Shown one piece after another: positions 36,057 through 46,980 of a DNA stretch of 64,000 nt. The translations under genes were made by a program, and so were the position numbers. This DNA comes from Arabidopsis thaliana. Taxonomy: Eukaryota; Streptophyta; Magnoliopsida; Brassicales; Brassicaceae. Positions within the stretch are counted from its first letter, which is position 1. The number at the start of each line of letters is the position of its first letter. The notes below the pieces were generated by a model, which worked only from the letters and a program-made list of their open reading frames with translations, did not search any database and was not told where the DNA came from. The DNA is taken from assembly GCF_000001735.4 (NCBI RefSeq), contig NC_003071.7, positions 817,001-881,000 of the forward strand. The letters run 5' to 3'.

Positions 36057-36309
36057 AATTTGAAAGCCCAATATTGTTCTTTGTTTCATATTTTTATTTA
36101 ATCATTGTTAAATACTTACTTTGCGTCGATACTTATCATTAACCACTCTTTAGGTGCCACGTGTGGAATATGTCCCTCCTCAATCAAATTCAAAGGTGAA
36201 ATTTTTACACGGCGCCGTCTCCTTGATCTCGCCGTGGACCGTCGTCATTGATCACAATTTAGTGATTCTCTTGGAGCGGTTTTAGATGATGAATTGATTT
36301 GCTTTTGTT
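36057..36309. other. Downstream of U2 copy 2
   Basis: Only the first bases resemble the flank of copy 1. A CACGTG core (GCCACGTGTGG) occurs at about 36157. No gene is seen. Confidence 0.4.
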
Positions 36310-36603
36310 ATGTTTATGTGGCGCTTGTTCGTTTTGTGTTTAGGAAAGAGACACAAAGAAGAGGCTTTTTTTTTTTTTTTTTTTTTCCAAAGAAGAGACT
36401 TTGTTTTCGATGTTTTGAATGTTGATTTATGGGCACATTGCCACATTCCTGTTGATTTCATTGAATTGGATACTTTAGAGAGACAGAGATTTCAGACGAA
36501 ACTGGACTACTTACGACATCTAAACAATGGGTTCTTCAAAAAAGAGTGTAGAGTTTATGATCTTCTTGAAATAACTGGTAATGGTTTCACTCGGGGCAAT
36601 TGA
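36310..36603 (+). CDS. Unrecognised open frame, possible exon
   Basis: Ninety-seven codons, interrupted in character by a 20-base poly-T run, after which the reading DVLNVDLWAHCHIPVDFIEL and DTLERQRFQTKLDYLRHL looks like genuine protein: balanced composition and charged amphipathic helices. A donor-like G|GTAATGG occurs near its end at about 36580. I do not recognise the family. It may be an exon of the gene continued at 36948 onwards, but the phase I can read does not fit simply, so it may be a separate or decayed piece. Confidence 0.35.
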   Translation: MFMWRLFVLCLGKRHKEEAFFFFFFFQRRDFVFDVLNVDLWAHCHIPVDFIELDTLERQRFQTKLDYLRHLNNGFFKKECRVYDLLEITGNGFTRGN

Positions 36604-36947
36604 ACATTAAACGTTACTTGGTAATCAGAGGCAGAGCACTGTGATTGTTATCTTTGTGAAAATCGAGTGATCTTTCCTTTAAAGGTTTATTTTTCTCATG
36701 TTATGATACACTTAGGGGTGCTTTAAAAAGATTTGATTTTCTTTATGTTGGCATATGATCATTATTTCCTTCTCTCTGTGGAAGATATTAGGAACTGACA
36801 CATAGCTAGAGACAGTCAAGAATCCTAGTTTTGATGTACTGTTACCACTTTGTTGTCAGATAATATAAGATTGTTATTTCTATAATCATCATCTGTTCCT
36901 GAACCTATGTTTGGGGTTTTTTTGTATTCTTTTGGTAACATGAAGTA

Positions 36948-38022
36948 ATGGAGATGCAGCAAACGACCACACAAGACTCTTCTCCTTCTCTTGGTGGGCT
37001 CCTGAGGAACGAACCCCTTTCACATCAAGACAGTGAATGTTTCACCACAAACTCTATGGAATTAAATAGAAACTTCTCTCAGCCATTTTTTGTCATGTGG
37101 GATCAGAGTCTCATCTCATTACCAACTTGCCTTTATTCACTTGACGAAAGAGAGCAAGCGGATGCTTTGAGGCAATGTCCAACCAAAGAATTCAAAGATG
37201 AGTAATCTTGTTTTGCTTTCTTAACACAAAATGTCTTCTTGCTTTTGTTGTTCTTCTCTCATCCACATATGAAAACTAAGTAGTTAGATGATTAGATTTT
37301 TATATATAGTGTGGTCAATTATTTTCTCATATCTTTTGAGAAGGGTACAATACTTATCTTCAAGATCTGTATGTTTCTTGGTTTTAAGCCCATACTAGCT
37401 ATACTAGCTTTGATGTCATCATCTTGGTTTCATTTATGTCTTTTCTTGAAATCTAATTAGCCCTTTTTGAAATATCTTACAGAGAAATATCAGTGAACTG
37501 GATAAGATCATTTGGGGTAAATTCGATCATTTCCCTTATGAGTAGGCTACAGAGACAAACATCTTTGATCTTTCTTTGCATTTATTGTCTTAGTAAGGCA
37601 CTTTGGTTCTTTTCTCTCATATTGTCAACTAGCAATTAAGGTTTTGTCTACCTTACTTTTATTTCAGACATATACATGGCCTTTAGATGAGTTTCAGGAC
37701 CAGATCTTAGATATGTTAGGTAATATGACACTTTCATTGATTTAAGTTTCCTCATTAATAGCTCTTTCTGTCAATCTAGTGTACGTTTGATTTAACCCTT
37801 TCAAGCTAAGACAAAACTCATATCTCTCTCTCTTGAGTCTTGAGACTAAATCCAAAAAAGGTAAAACTTGGTGGAGCCAATTTTTGGAATGTCTCTCTGC
37901 TTATTTTGCTGAATTTGAGATCTGTGTTTTTAACTGACCATAATGTTTTGTTTTCACTCTCCAATCATTTGTCACTCTTTGAGTAACTTTTTCTTAGGTG
38001 CAAAAGGTCTCTAAGAAACCCT
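36948..38022 (+). CDS. Unrecognised multi-exon candidate gene
   Basis: An open frame at 36948-37192 (MEMQQTTTQDSSPSLGG ... CLYSLDEREQADALRQCPTK) ends at a donor (GATGA|GTAATC). It can join in frame to about 37485-37516 (ISVNWIRSFG), then about 37669-37720 (TYTWPLDEFQDQILDML), then a short last exon near 37999 that soon stops. Each junction has a plausible GT or AG and keeps frame, which random sequence would seldom do. No domain is recognised. It could be a small expressed gene or a remnant of a larger one. It ends about 130 bases before the PKS1 stop, in convergent orientation. Confidence 0.4.
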
Positions 38023-38148
38023 TTTAAATTGATTTGATCATGGACTCAACAAGACATTATTATAAGTTTACATATCTTTCTCACTCAGTAGAAATTATAG
38101 ATAAAGAGAGATCAGAGATTGAAATCTTTTTCTTTTACTTTCTTGCAA

Positions 38149-39468
38149 TCACTGACTATAAAGAAGAGATGATTGTGTGTGAGAAATCGAGCTGTTGCTG
38201 ATCCTTCTTCGTGTTTCGAAACTCTTAGGTTTAGTAGTCTCCATTGGGAATCTAGGAACGTAACTCGGTTGTGTCTTGTTCATGCTGCTTCTTCTGTCTA
38301 AATCACCAGAAACCATAACAGATTTATGACTCTTGCAGCTCATCAAGAAACCATTCCCTCCGCTGCTGCTACTCGATTTCCGTCTCTGCGGTGCTGATTT
38401 AGCGGTAATAGGGATTCGAGGAATCTGAGTAGGTCGGTTTCTTCTTACAGGACTTGTTGCACATTCTGACATAACAGAGAAATCTGCTGCACTTGCTGTC
38501 ACTATGCTCCACTCTACGCTTACTTCACTTGGCGCATAACACGTAGGTGAAGCTGGATCACTTCCTTGCCTCGTAAGAAAAGGTTTAGGGTTCCCTGTAA
38601 GACCCTCTATCTCGAAAAGATCCGAGCTTGAATCACTCCCTTCACTCTTTGTGTCGTCCTCCTCTGTTCTCGATTTCCATGGAGGCAATGGTAGTTTCTT
38701 CTGAACAACACTACTCTTCTTCTCAATAGCCACTGGAGATCCAAAAACTTCAAGAGACTTCCTCTGTGATAACTCCTCTTGCTTCTGAATCTTGATCAGT
38801 TCTGTGTTCATATCCGCAGAAGATCTCATTGTGATAACAGAGATATTCGGATCAGCGCTTCTCTTGACCGAGGTTTTCTCCTCGACATCTACAGAATCCC
38901 CATCAGAGCATGCGCATTTACACCCCAAATTTGCGAGAAAACTCTTCTTATTATTGGTCACCTTTTGAATCTGACCATTACTGTTCTTCTTTTCCTTGAA
39001 GGAACTGTTGCAGCTATTCACCAGTTTGTTCTGAAGCAACACGCTCTGACTATTCCAGCTTGATTCAGACCGGACACTCGGAGTACCAGTAGATTTCTTC
39101 GCGCTCTGCTTCGAGTCGACGACGGTTCTCTCAACTTCTGGGTTTGTCAGAGACAGAACACTAGAACCTTGGTCTGAATCCATGTCTCCATTGAAGTACT
39201 TCTCAGCTCCAAACACACCAATCTCTGGATCTTCAGGAGCTTTCTTCACCATTTTCTTCTCATCACCAAACTCCTCTTGTTTTGGATTAATGCTCATGTT
39301 TAGTGTTTTGCTTGGTTCCATGAGCTTCTTGGTCGTGACAAGAGCATCTTCCTTGCTGCTCAAGTAAGAAGAAGAAGAAACATAGAGACTGCTGTGACTG
39401 TTGTTATTCTTCATGAAATCAAAAGATGTTTTTGGGGTACTAGCAGAAGATGGTGTTAGTGTCACCAT
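38149..39468 (-). CDS. PKS1: Phytochrome kinase substrate 1
   Basis: A single exon encodes 439 residues. The ATG at 39468 (MVTLTPSSASTPKTSFDF) is chosen over an in-frame one 28 codons upstream because it matches the known start. The protein is hydrophilic, Ser/Lys-rich and lacks a classical fold. PKS-family blocks are visible: the N-terminal TPKTSFDFM motif, EIGVFGAEKYFNGDM, the Cys-rich NLGCKCACSDGDSVDVEE, KSRTEEDDTKSEGSDSSSDL, and YAPSEVSVEWSIVTASAADF. PKS1 binds phytochromes A and B and NPH3/phot1 at the plasma membrane and tunes phototropism and light-regulated growth. The Cys-rich block is a candidate for the lipid modification reported to hold PKS proteins at the membrane (family knowledge, not shown here). 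It has many potential phosphorylation sites. Confidence 0.95.
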   Translation of the reverse strand: MVTLTPSSASTPKTSFDFMKNNNSHSSLYVSSSSYLSSKEDALVTTKKLMEPSKTLNMSINPKQEEFGDEKKMVKKAPEDPEIGVFGAEKYFNGDMDSDQGSSVLSLTNPEVERTVVDSKQSAKKSTGTPSVRSESSWNSQSVLLQNKLVNSCNSSFKEKKNSNGQIQKVTNNKKSFLANLGCKCACSDGDSVDVEEKTSVKRSADPNISVITMRSSADMNTELIKIQKQEELSQRKSLEVFGSPVAIEKKSSVVQKKLPLPPWKSRTEEDDTKSEGSDSSSDLFEIEGLTGNPKPFLTRQGSDPASPTCYAPSEVSVEWSIVTASAADFSVMSECATSPVRRNRPTQIPRIPITAKSAPQRRKSSSSSGGNGFLMSCKSHKSVMVSGDLDRRSSMNKTQPSYVPRFPMETTKPKSFETRRRISNSSISHTQSSLLYSQ

Positions 39469-39992
39469 TTTCTCTTTGGTAGCTTTATATTTTTTTCTCT
39501 CTTTATTGCTTGTGTGTAGATATGTGGAATTAGGGTATAAATAGAGTAACAAGACGATATGTTTGATAGCTGTTTTTTTTTTTTTTTCTGAAGCTAAAAG
39601 TGTTATGATCTGATCAATGTGAGTGGGTTCCAGTTTGAGTCATTGGCCAGTTGTTGTGTGTGTGAACTGATTTATTTATATATTTGGATAATGAATCTTT
39701 GCCAATCAATGGAGAATAATCGAAAAATAATGTTACCCCCGTGACCACAAAAGAAAGGAATTATAATGATATGGTCTTAATTCGATTAGGACTTATTAAT
39801 ACAACAGTACTAGTATACTACTCACATTGCAACTGGATCTCTTAAATAATTTTCTAACCTGCAGATTTCAGAAAGTGTTTTTTTTTATACGTTCAATATT
39901 CGTATTTTGTACGTAGACGTTTAGCACTACTATACGTTTTTAAGATTCCGATTTAAAACACATTTGCTACTATATTTGTAGCAACTAAAACC

Positions 39993-40206
39993 AACTCCAA
40001 CCGTAGTTTTTTAGTAGAAACTCATACAATTACAAAAAAAAATTATAAATTAAAAAAGAGATGAGAGAGAATCTCTAAAATTGGGAGGATCGTTTCTATT
40101 ATTCATATAGGTTGTTTTTTTTTGTTTTTTGGATATAAAAATAAAATATTAATACTTTTTGTTTTTTTAGAAACTATATGAATCCTATACATTGGAGGTG
40201 CTCTAA
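39993..40206. mobile_element. Possible short MITE-like element
   Basis: The segment begins CTCCAACCGTAG and ends ATTGGAGGTGCTCTAATG, so CTCCAA/TTGGAG lie inverted at the ends about 200 bases apart. The interior is AT-rich with no coding capacity. These are common end motifs of small Arabidopsis DNA elements, but the terminal match is short and no target duplication is certain. Confidence 0.3.
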
Positions 40207-40373
40207 TGTACAATCCGTTCGGACACGTTAATTACAGATGGGGGTGTATGGCTATATACTTCACATTCATACGATTGTTGAACCTTGTGAGATAATTGAG
40301 ATGATTAGCTTTAGCAAGAAGAGATGATTTTGTTGGATTGTGTGCAGGTTTAAAACAATCTGATTTGCATTGA

Positions 40374-40466
40374 GGACTCTCTGTTATAAACCAACATTTT
40401 TTTATTATTCTTAAAGGACTCTCTGTTATAAACCAACATTTTTTTATTATTCTTAAAGGACTCTCT
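40374..40466 (+). repeat. 42-bp perfect tandem repeat, 2.2 copies
   Basis: The unit starts GGACTCTCTGTTATAAACCA and ends TTAAA. Copies at 40374-40415 and 40416-40457 are identical, and a third begins at 40458 for nine bases. Confidence 0.92.
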
Positions 40467-42530
40467 TAATTACTTAAACTAAAATTTTGATTAGCATTGT
40501 ATGTTAAAATAAAATAATACATTGGATAAATAAATTAAACAAAAACATACATTGGATAAACTTATTAACCATCATACAATTAACAAATTAATGACATCGT
40601 CAATAAGATCGGAAGATAAATGATTGGATTTTACCAATGGTGTCAAAGAGTTTTACATGAGAAAAAAAGTAGATTTAATGTATTGTTTTTCTTAATTACT
40701 TCAAATTAAAGTATTGTTTCACATACTTAATAATGGGCTGACAAGTTTTCGGACACACATTTTCAAAGACATGTTAGGATTGAGCTGACAAGTGAATCTG
40801 GATTTACTTGTATTTTAACTTCTAACTTTTTTCAACTAGAAAAGTAGTGGATATGGATTTCACTTGAGGAACAAAAATACAAAAATAGAAACTTAGAAAG
40901 CACGAGGGATGTACGTATTTTGTTGCATGGGGAGATATTGACAAAGACCATCGAGTTGGGTTTTGTTAAATATAGTAATATTTTATGTTATGATTTGACG
41001 TACGCTCTATAATTTATGTGTAATGTATATTAGAAAATTCATGGAATCGTATCTTGTCATATAATACATATCAAATAATGTGTATTGTTTTTGTTAAATA
41101 TAACATAACGAAAGATTAATTAATTCAAACATAAAATCTATGTATCTGTCAATCAAGAATATTGTGTAATGTAGTTAATAAAATATGCTTATTAGTTGCT
41201 ATAGTCGACGTATCACGTATGAATGGTTCGAATTGATCCCACAGCATACGTGTTTGTTTCTCAACCACAACCTTTATTCGTCCAACTAAAACAAAAATGA
41301 TCATTATGAGATTTACCACAAACCACAAGCATGACTACAAATATCAAAACTAATAAAAATTGATTATATACCAAAACGGTATCACCAATTTATGATGTAC
41401 TACGTATACTTTCTAGTACCGTTATCTGATTTTTAATTATCATTATATAGGATTTTTTTTTAAATGTCTCTTTTACAATATTTATATAAAATCATATTGT
41501 AATTTACAAAAGCTGAGGTGATTGGTAATCCTAAAGGCTTCCATATGCATATAAAATCATAATTTACAAAATTCTTAGATATCTCGAGAGTTTTGAAGAT
41601 TGCAAACCGGAATGTGTTCCAAAAAGTTGTAATCAAGCGGCAATTAAAAAACTCTAATTAACTTAACTTTAACTATTTTTGATATTGTTCAAAGTTATGG
41701 ATTTAAGGATTGATAATTTCGGTTTGAGTCAACTCTCCCAGTAAACAAATGCTAGCAATATAGGGGCGTTTCAAGTTGCAGAAAAACACACTAATTGTCT
41801 CTAAAGTCTACAGCCAGAAACACAATCTGATAGGTCCCAAAAGCAACAAACACACACAAAATCCCTTTTTAATGGTAGTTTAAACTACCTATTTGTTTTG
41901 ATTTTCTGATCAATATATGGAAACAAATGAACGATGGAAATGGAATCAATCATGATTCTTACAACTTAGGGGAGACGGAGAGATGGTGAATTGCATAAAC
42001 AACTAAAAGAAAAGCACTCATTCAAAATCAACGTGAACCAACTCAACCTTCATGTCCGCGTTATCCCTTTTGGTCTCACAATCTATTCCATGTTATGCCC
42101 ATTATTGTCTATGGATAATGTTTGGCATATACCAGTGAAATTTGTTGGACGAAATGGTTTAACATCCCGTATATTGACAAAGAGGTCGTGGGTTCGGAAC
42201 CTTTGTTTTGCAAAAAAATACGTTTTCTTAAATTTAAGTATAAAATTCATATAAAAATACGGTTTAGGTATGAAAAATGCCCTATAAATTTATTTGGGTA
42301 TGCAAATGCACTCAGAATGGGTATTAACTCTTTTCACCAGTCGAGAGACTAGAGATAGAACAAAATAGAACAATAAAACAATTTAGGGGCTTTTTTGCAA
42401 ATATCAAAACCCCTCCTAATTTAACTCTTCCGCCGCCAAATGCTAAACCCCCAAAGGCCAAAGCTTCTCCTCCTCCTTCACTTCCTCTTCGTCTACATCA
42501 ATCTGATTTGAGGGATCATCTCCTGACGAA

Positions 42531-42548
42531 GTTTAGGGTTTAGGGTTT
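42531..42548 (+). promoter_or_regulatory. Double telo-box in the MEE12 leader
   Basis: GTTTAGGGTTTAGGGTTT contains two overlapping copies of the AAACCCTAA telo-box about 45-60 bases upstream of the ATG. In plants telo-boxes near the transcription start mark ribosome-biogenesis and translation genes, in line with a Pol I factor downstream. Confidence 0.6.
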
Positions 42549-42591
42549 CATTTATCCCTCCCAAAGTTTCTTTCTAGTCTCTTCAATTACG

Positions 42592-44772
42592 ATGATCTGC
42601 ACGGAGTGCGAAAACGACGCCTTTGACGAAGAAGACGACGGATATTACTACTGCCAACGATGCGGTGTTCAGGTTGAAAATCTGATCCAAACCGGCGTCG
42701 ACGACGGCGATTTAATCGGTGAAGGTGGAGGTACTCAGGGCGCTCTGTATAACCCCAAACATCGCCGGACTGAACCACAACCAATCACTCCTTCACAGCC
42801 TCGTTTTACAGATGACACAAGCCGTTACTCTCAGTTTAAATCTCAGTTTGAATCTGAAAACGGGAATAAGGAATTGCCCCGGGAAGTGAAGAGAGCGCCT
42901 GACAGTTATGTCGATAAAGAGCCAACGGAGCCTGTGGATTTTGCAGCAGAGACTTTGAGTTATGAGAATTATTACGATGAAGCAAGAGATAGATATGTTA
43001 AAGCTTTTCTTATGATGATCACTTATCAGTGTGATGCTTTGGTTGACAAGTTTAATGTCACTCCTTTGATTATTGGTTTGGTTGGACCTATCTCTTTGCG
43101 TTATGTGGCTCTCTCTGGCGTCTACCATAAAGATTGGGCCAATAACGCCATTCGTGATTCCGAGCATCAGTCAGAAGATGGTAGAAATCTATTGACAATG
43201 TTGTCTTGTTTGGTGTGATTCTATTTGTTACTAAGTTTCACTCTTTTTGGTGTCTTGCATTGCAGGTGAAGTAAAAGATGCTAAGAGGCTTAAAAGACAC
43301 AAAGCTGAGCCGCGTAACATAGATGGTAAAAGAGCAGTGACGATATGGTTTGGTATACTTAAAAAGACTATGCCTTTATCGAGTTCTTTGGTGATATCTT
43401 TCCTTGCTTGTCACCAAGCGGGAGCGCCTGTTCTACCCACGGATATTGTGAGATGGGCACGAGAAGGAAAGCTTCCGTATTTGTCTTGTTTTCTCGATAT
43501 TAGAGAGCAAATGGGAGAGCGATCAGCTGCGTGTCCGGTGAAAGTAAGTATAATGGCTAGGCCTTTTCAGGTTATTTCTGCTCAGATGTTGGAAGCACGA
43601 GCCTCTGTGATTGCTGATACTATTGGTTTGCCTTTGCCTCCTGTGAATTTCTATGGTATAGCTTCAAACTATATAAAGCAGTTATCTATTCCTGAGGACA
43701 AGATTCTTGATCTGGCGCGTCTTATACAGAACTGGTCATTGCCTCCTGAGTTATATTTATCGACGAATGAGCAGAAGCTTCCTAGCCGTGTGTGTGTCAT
43801 GTCTATTCTGATTGTAGCTATTCGGATGCTTTATAACATAAATGGTTTGGGTGTGTGGGAACGGAGTTTGGGGTTTGTCAATGCTAGTGACGGTGATTCA
43901 GAGACAAATTCAGGTACTGCAGAGAAAGCAACTGAATTCGATACTCAGGAGCTTCTGAAGAACCTTGAAGCTAAATATCATGAGGTCGCTGCAGAAACCC
44001 TTGAATCCGAGAAGGATCTGGTGTCATATCTATCGCTCGGGAAAAACGAGTTCTTTGCTGGTTTAGAAGAAGATTCACCTGACGATACATACAGAATTGT
44101 TGATAACTTGTGGAATGGTTATCCAAAAGACGAGGTAAGAACCTGCTTCAAATTCTTATTAAGATAATCTGAAGAACTAAGTTCTTCAAAGGTTCAATAT
44201 AAAGTGTCTCTTTTACATGTATGTTGTAGGATATTGAATGTCTACCCAAGAGGGGGAGAGACTGGGACGATGATGTATCACTTAACCAACTTTCATTATA
44301 CGATAGCAGATTTAGCGATGGAAACAATCCTTGTAGTAGCTCTTCAAGGAGAAACGAAAGTGTATCAATAGGTCTTGATTTATCTTCTTCAGAACACCGA
44401 GAATCATCATCACCAGAGAAATTAAAAGAGATAGCGATAAAAAGACTAATTACAGACATGGGAGATGACTTGTTCTGTTACATACCACCTCGTGTGAAGG
44501 TAAAGAGACTAGACTATCTTCAGTACGTGAGGAAAAAAGAAGATGGAGCATTGATATACGCGGCTCATGCAGATTACTACATTCTTTTGCGGGTTTGTGC
44601 TAAGGTAGCTGAGATTGATGTGAGGAATATGCATAGAGGTGTGTTGAGCTTTGAGAGGAGATTGGCTTGGATTGAGAAAAGGATAGATCAGGTTTTGCAT
44701 CTAACTCGACCTCTTATGACATGTAAACACTGTTGTGATGATGGGAATATTGGAGAAGATCAAGATGATTGA
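42592..44772 (+). CDS. MEE12: TFIIB-like RNA polymerase I initiation factor (TAF1B/Rrn7 type)
   Basis: Three exons, 42592-43180, 43266-44134 and 44230-44772, join in frame to give 666 residues. The N-terminus is a zinc ribbon with CTEC at residues 3-6 and CQRC at about 21-24, as in TFIIB and Rrn7/TAF1B. Two cyclin-like regions would cover roughly residues 125-400, the first including SYENYYDEARDRYVKAFL. The C-terminal part has an acidic Ser-rich insert and ends with CKHCCDD. TAF1B proteins place Pol I at rRNA gene promoters in the nucleolus. I recall this locus as MEE12/CCG, needed in the central cell for pollen-tube guidance and early embryo growth. It is convergent with the RING-variant gene. 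Confidence 0.9.
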
Positions 44773-45345
44773 TAAGTTCATAAGAAGCAGAAGAATACAC
44801 GTGCAAACTGGTTTGCAGATTTTGGGGTTTAAATCTCATTGTTTAGAGATCTTGTATACTGATTGATGTAGAAACTTCTCCTGCGTGAGAATGGTGGATG
44901 ATGAGCTAACAACGATGAAGTGTTAGCCGTCTCCTTTGGTTTGACGATAAGGAATAAGAGTTTGGTGGCTTGTTACTTATCAATGATTCATATATACTAA
45001 CACACATTGTTCATAATTTTTGTTGTAATATGTTCGTAGAGTATTTTGTATTCTTCTGGTAAATCAAGTTAATGGTCTCTTCTGTTCTTCCTTAAAGACG
45101 AATTATTTTTAAAAAAAAAATACACTCAAGTTTCAAGACAATGTGTGAAAAATAGTAAAGCAGAATTTACAAATTTGTGCAAAACCTATTTGACATTTTT
45201 GGCTACAAGTAAAATGAAAGATCTAACCTTCCACGAATTCAAATGATTTCAATCCTTTACTCATACAATTTACGGACACCAAATTCTTCATTTGATTTAC
45301 ATCGTACCTTGTAATGGCTCCATGCTTGTGACATTAGATCAGAAT
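44773..45345. other. Convergent 3' regions of MEE12 and the RING-variant gene
   Basis: Contains the 3' UTRs of both genes; the poly-A run near 45109-45120 and AT-rich tracts are the only features seen. Confidence 0.5.
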
Positions 45346-46980
45346 TCAGACAGGATCGTCATGCTGTTGTTGTGTAGATGTAGTCGCATGAGCCACGGCG
45401 GATGATGATATTCCCGGTGATACCGTGAAGTGAACTGTTCTAGGCTGCCCTGACTGAAGCACCAACGCAAACTGTGTAGCCAAAGCTGCAGCTTCCTGTT
45501 CAATCGGGTTACATTAAGTCGATACCAGTGACTCAGTTTGATTCATAAAACAGTAAGAAAAAAAAAAGACTGTCCGGAAAAATCCTTGCATGAGTTCTTA
45601 TACTACTAACCTGTCTCTGTCTTCGGCGCTGTAGAATACTGATGGCCCAAGCCATGATATAGCATGGAAGAAGAAATCCAGCAGCTCGGAGCAGGACAAG
45701 CTAAAATAAGAATCAGACAATTTTGTGGTTTGGTGTTACAACTTAAATGCAACTGAGACAAAAAATAAAAGAAAAAGAAAAAAGGAAGAAGCTTCAATGA
45801 GCTTACAGATAGTATCGAAGATGGGTCGTCTTCTTCGCCATCAGTATCATCTGTTATGGTCAGTGCGTGTCGTAAGAGAAGAAGAGCCATTAACTGTGAA
45901 AAAGAAAAGTGTGTTTTGCGGTTATCACAAGCGAGGGATTGTGTTGAGACTTAAAATAGAAATCTGTCAAGAAGCTTTAAGGCTTACTATTAGAGCAGCT
46001 GAGCGACAGAATGCGGCCCCGCTTGCACTTGAAGCTGTATATTCCACATATTCAGACTCTAAATACCGACGTTCAGCTTCAGCAATTGCAAGGAGACGAG
46101 GATCATGCACATCCAAACCTGAGATTGTCCATCCTCCACTGCAACGCACATGCCAAAGTCAGAAACATAATAATAACCAACCTCAGATAAAATTCTGAGC
46201 AGCAGAAACATGAAATTAACCATACCCAATGTCAATAGTTGTTTCTTCAGGCTGAAGTGGAGGTGGTGGAGCGGTATATCCAGGTTGATAAGGCTAGCAA
46301 GAGAAGTTAAAGACCATCAGATATTGATAAACCCAATCAGAGTCACATAGAGAATTCTACTAAGTTGGTGATACAGATGCATGAACGTTGCTCAGCATTC
46401 AGATATACTTAATGTGAGCATCATTTATCCATATTCATACCAAATCATGACTTGAAAGTGACAATTGGTGTATTAAAAGGTGGAATGCACGATCTTAAAT
46501 CATTCATCATGTGTGATCTATCATCGAATATATGCATAGTCATATTGCCACATCGATTCAAGTCTATAATCCTAAAGATTACAACAAAAAAGGTAACATA
46601 CCTGGTGACAAATCTCGCATATAATGTTTCCCTTTTCATTGCACCAACGCTGAACACATTTTCTATGAGCATACTGGTCAAAAACATAACAAAAAATTCG
46701 TCAACAGTCAATTATTCTAGAACAAAGCCATTGCTCAATATAGACCAAATGGTTTAAGAATTAGATGATGATGAAAACTAACCTTTAGGCTGCCACTGCA
46801 AGCACAAGGGCTCTCAAGATTCTCAACAGGAGACTCATCAGAACAAATACGACATTCACCAGAAACAATAAGCGGTTCATTCTCATCATCATGATCATCA
46901 TCAGAAATATCTAACGCCTTATCATTAACCACCGGCGACTCTGATCTCATCTCCTCAACCTCCGCATTAACCGGAGACAT
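45346..46980 (-). CDS. RING-variant (RINGv, C4HC3) membrane E3 ubiquitin ligase
   Basis: Seven exons are visible on the minus strand: 46784-46980, about 46602-46673, 46225-46293, 45987-46140, 45804-45890, 45612-45702 and 45346-45495. The N-terminus is acidic (MSPVNAEVEEMRSESPVV). The RINGv domain follows with ECRICSDES, ESPCACSGSLK, AHRKCVQRWCNEKGN and ICEIC, the C4HC3 order of MARCH-type ligases. Next come a Pro-rich linker (PYQPGYTAPPPPLQP), the plant-specific GWTISGLDVHDPRLLAIAEA block, and two hydrophobic spans in the exons starting MALLLLRHAL and LLRAAGFLLPCYIMAWAI. The tail is Gln/Thr-rich. Such proteins ubiquitinate membrane cargo. Targets are not evident. The name At2g02960 is recalled from memory. 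Confidence 0.88.

Larger units (their letters stand above)
39469..42591. other. 3.1-kb spacer upstream of PKS1 and MEE12
   Basis: AT-rich. It contains the PKS1 promoter on the left, a possible small inverted-repeat element at 39993-40206, a 42-bp tandem repeat at 40374-40466, a degenerate B-box-like phrase at about 42184, and the MEE12 leader with telo-boxes on the right. No other gene is supported. Confidence 0.5.

Noticed and set aside
36366-36388. Poly-T run as a Pol III terminator
   Set aside because: No Pol III gene with A/B boxes precedes it; long homopolymers are common in these spacers.
38779-39063. 94-codon plus-strand frame inside PKS1
   Set aside because: Antisense shadow of PKS1 coding sequence.
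45725-46198. 157-codon plus-strand frame across RING-variant exons
   Set aside because: It crosses exons and introns of a well-supported minus-strand gene and has no domain.
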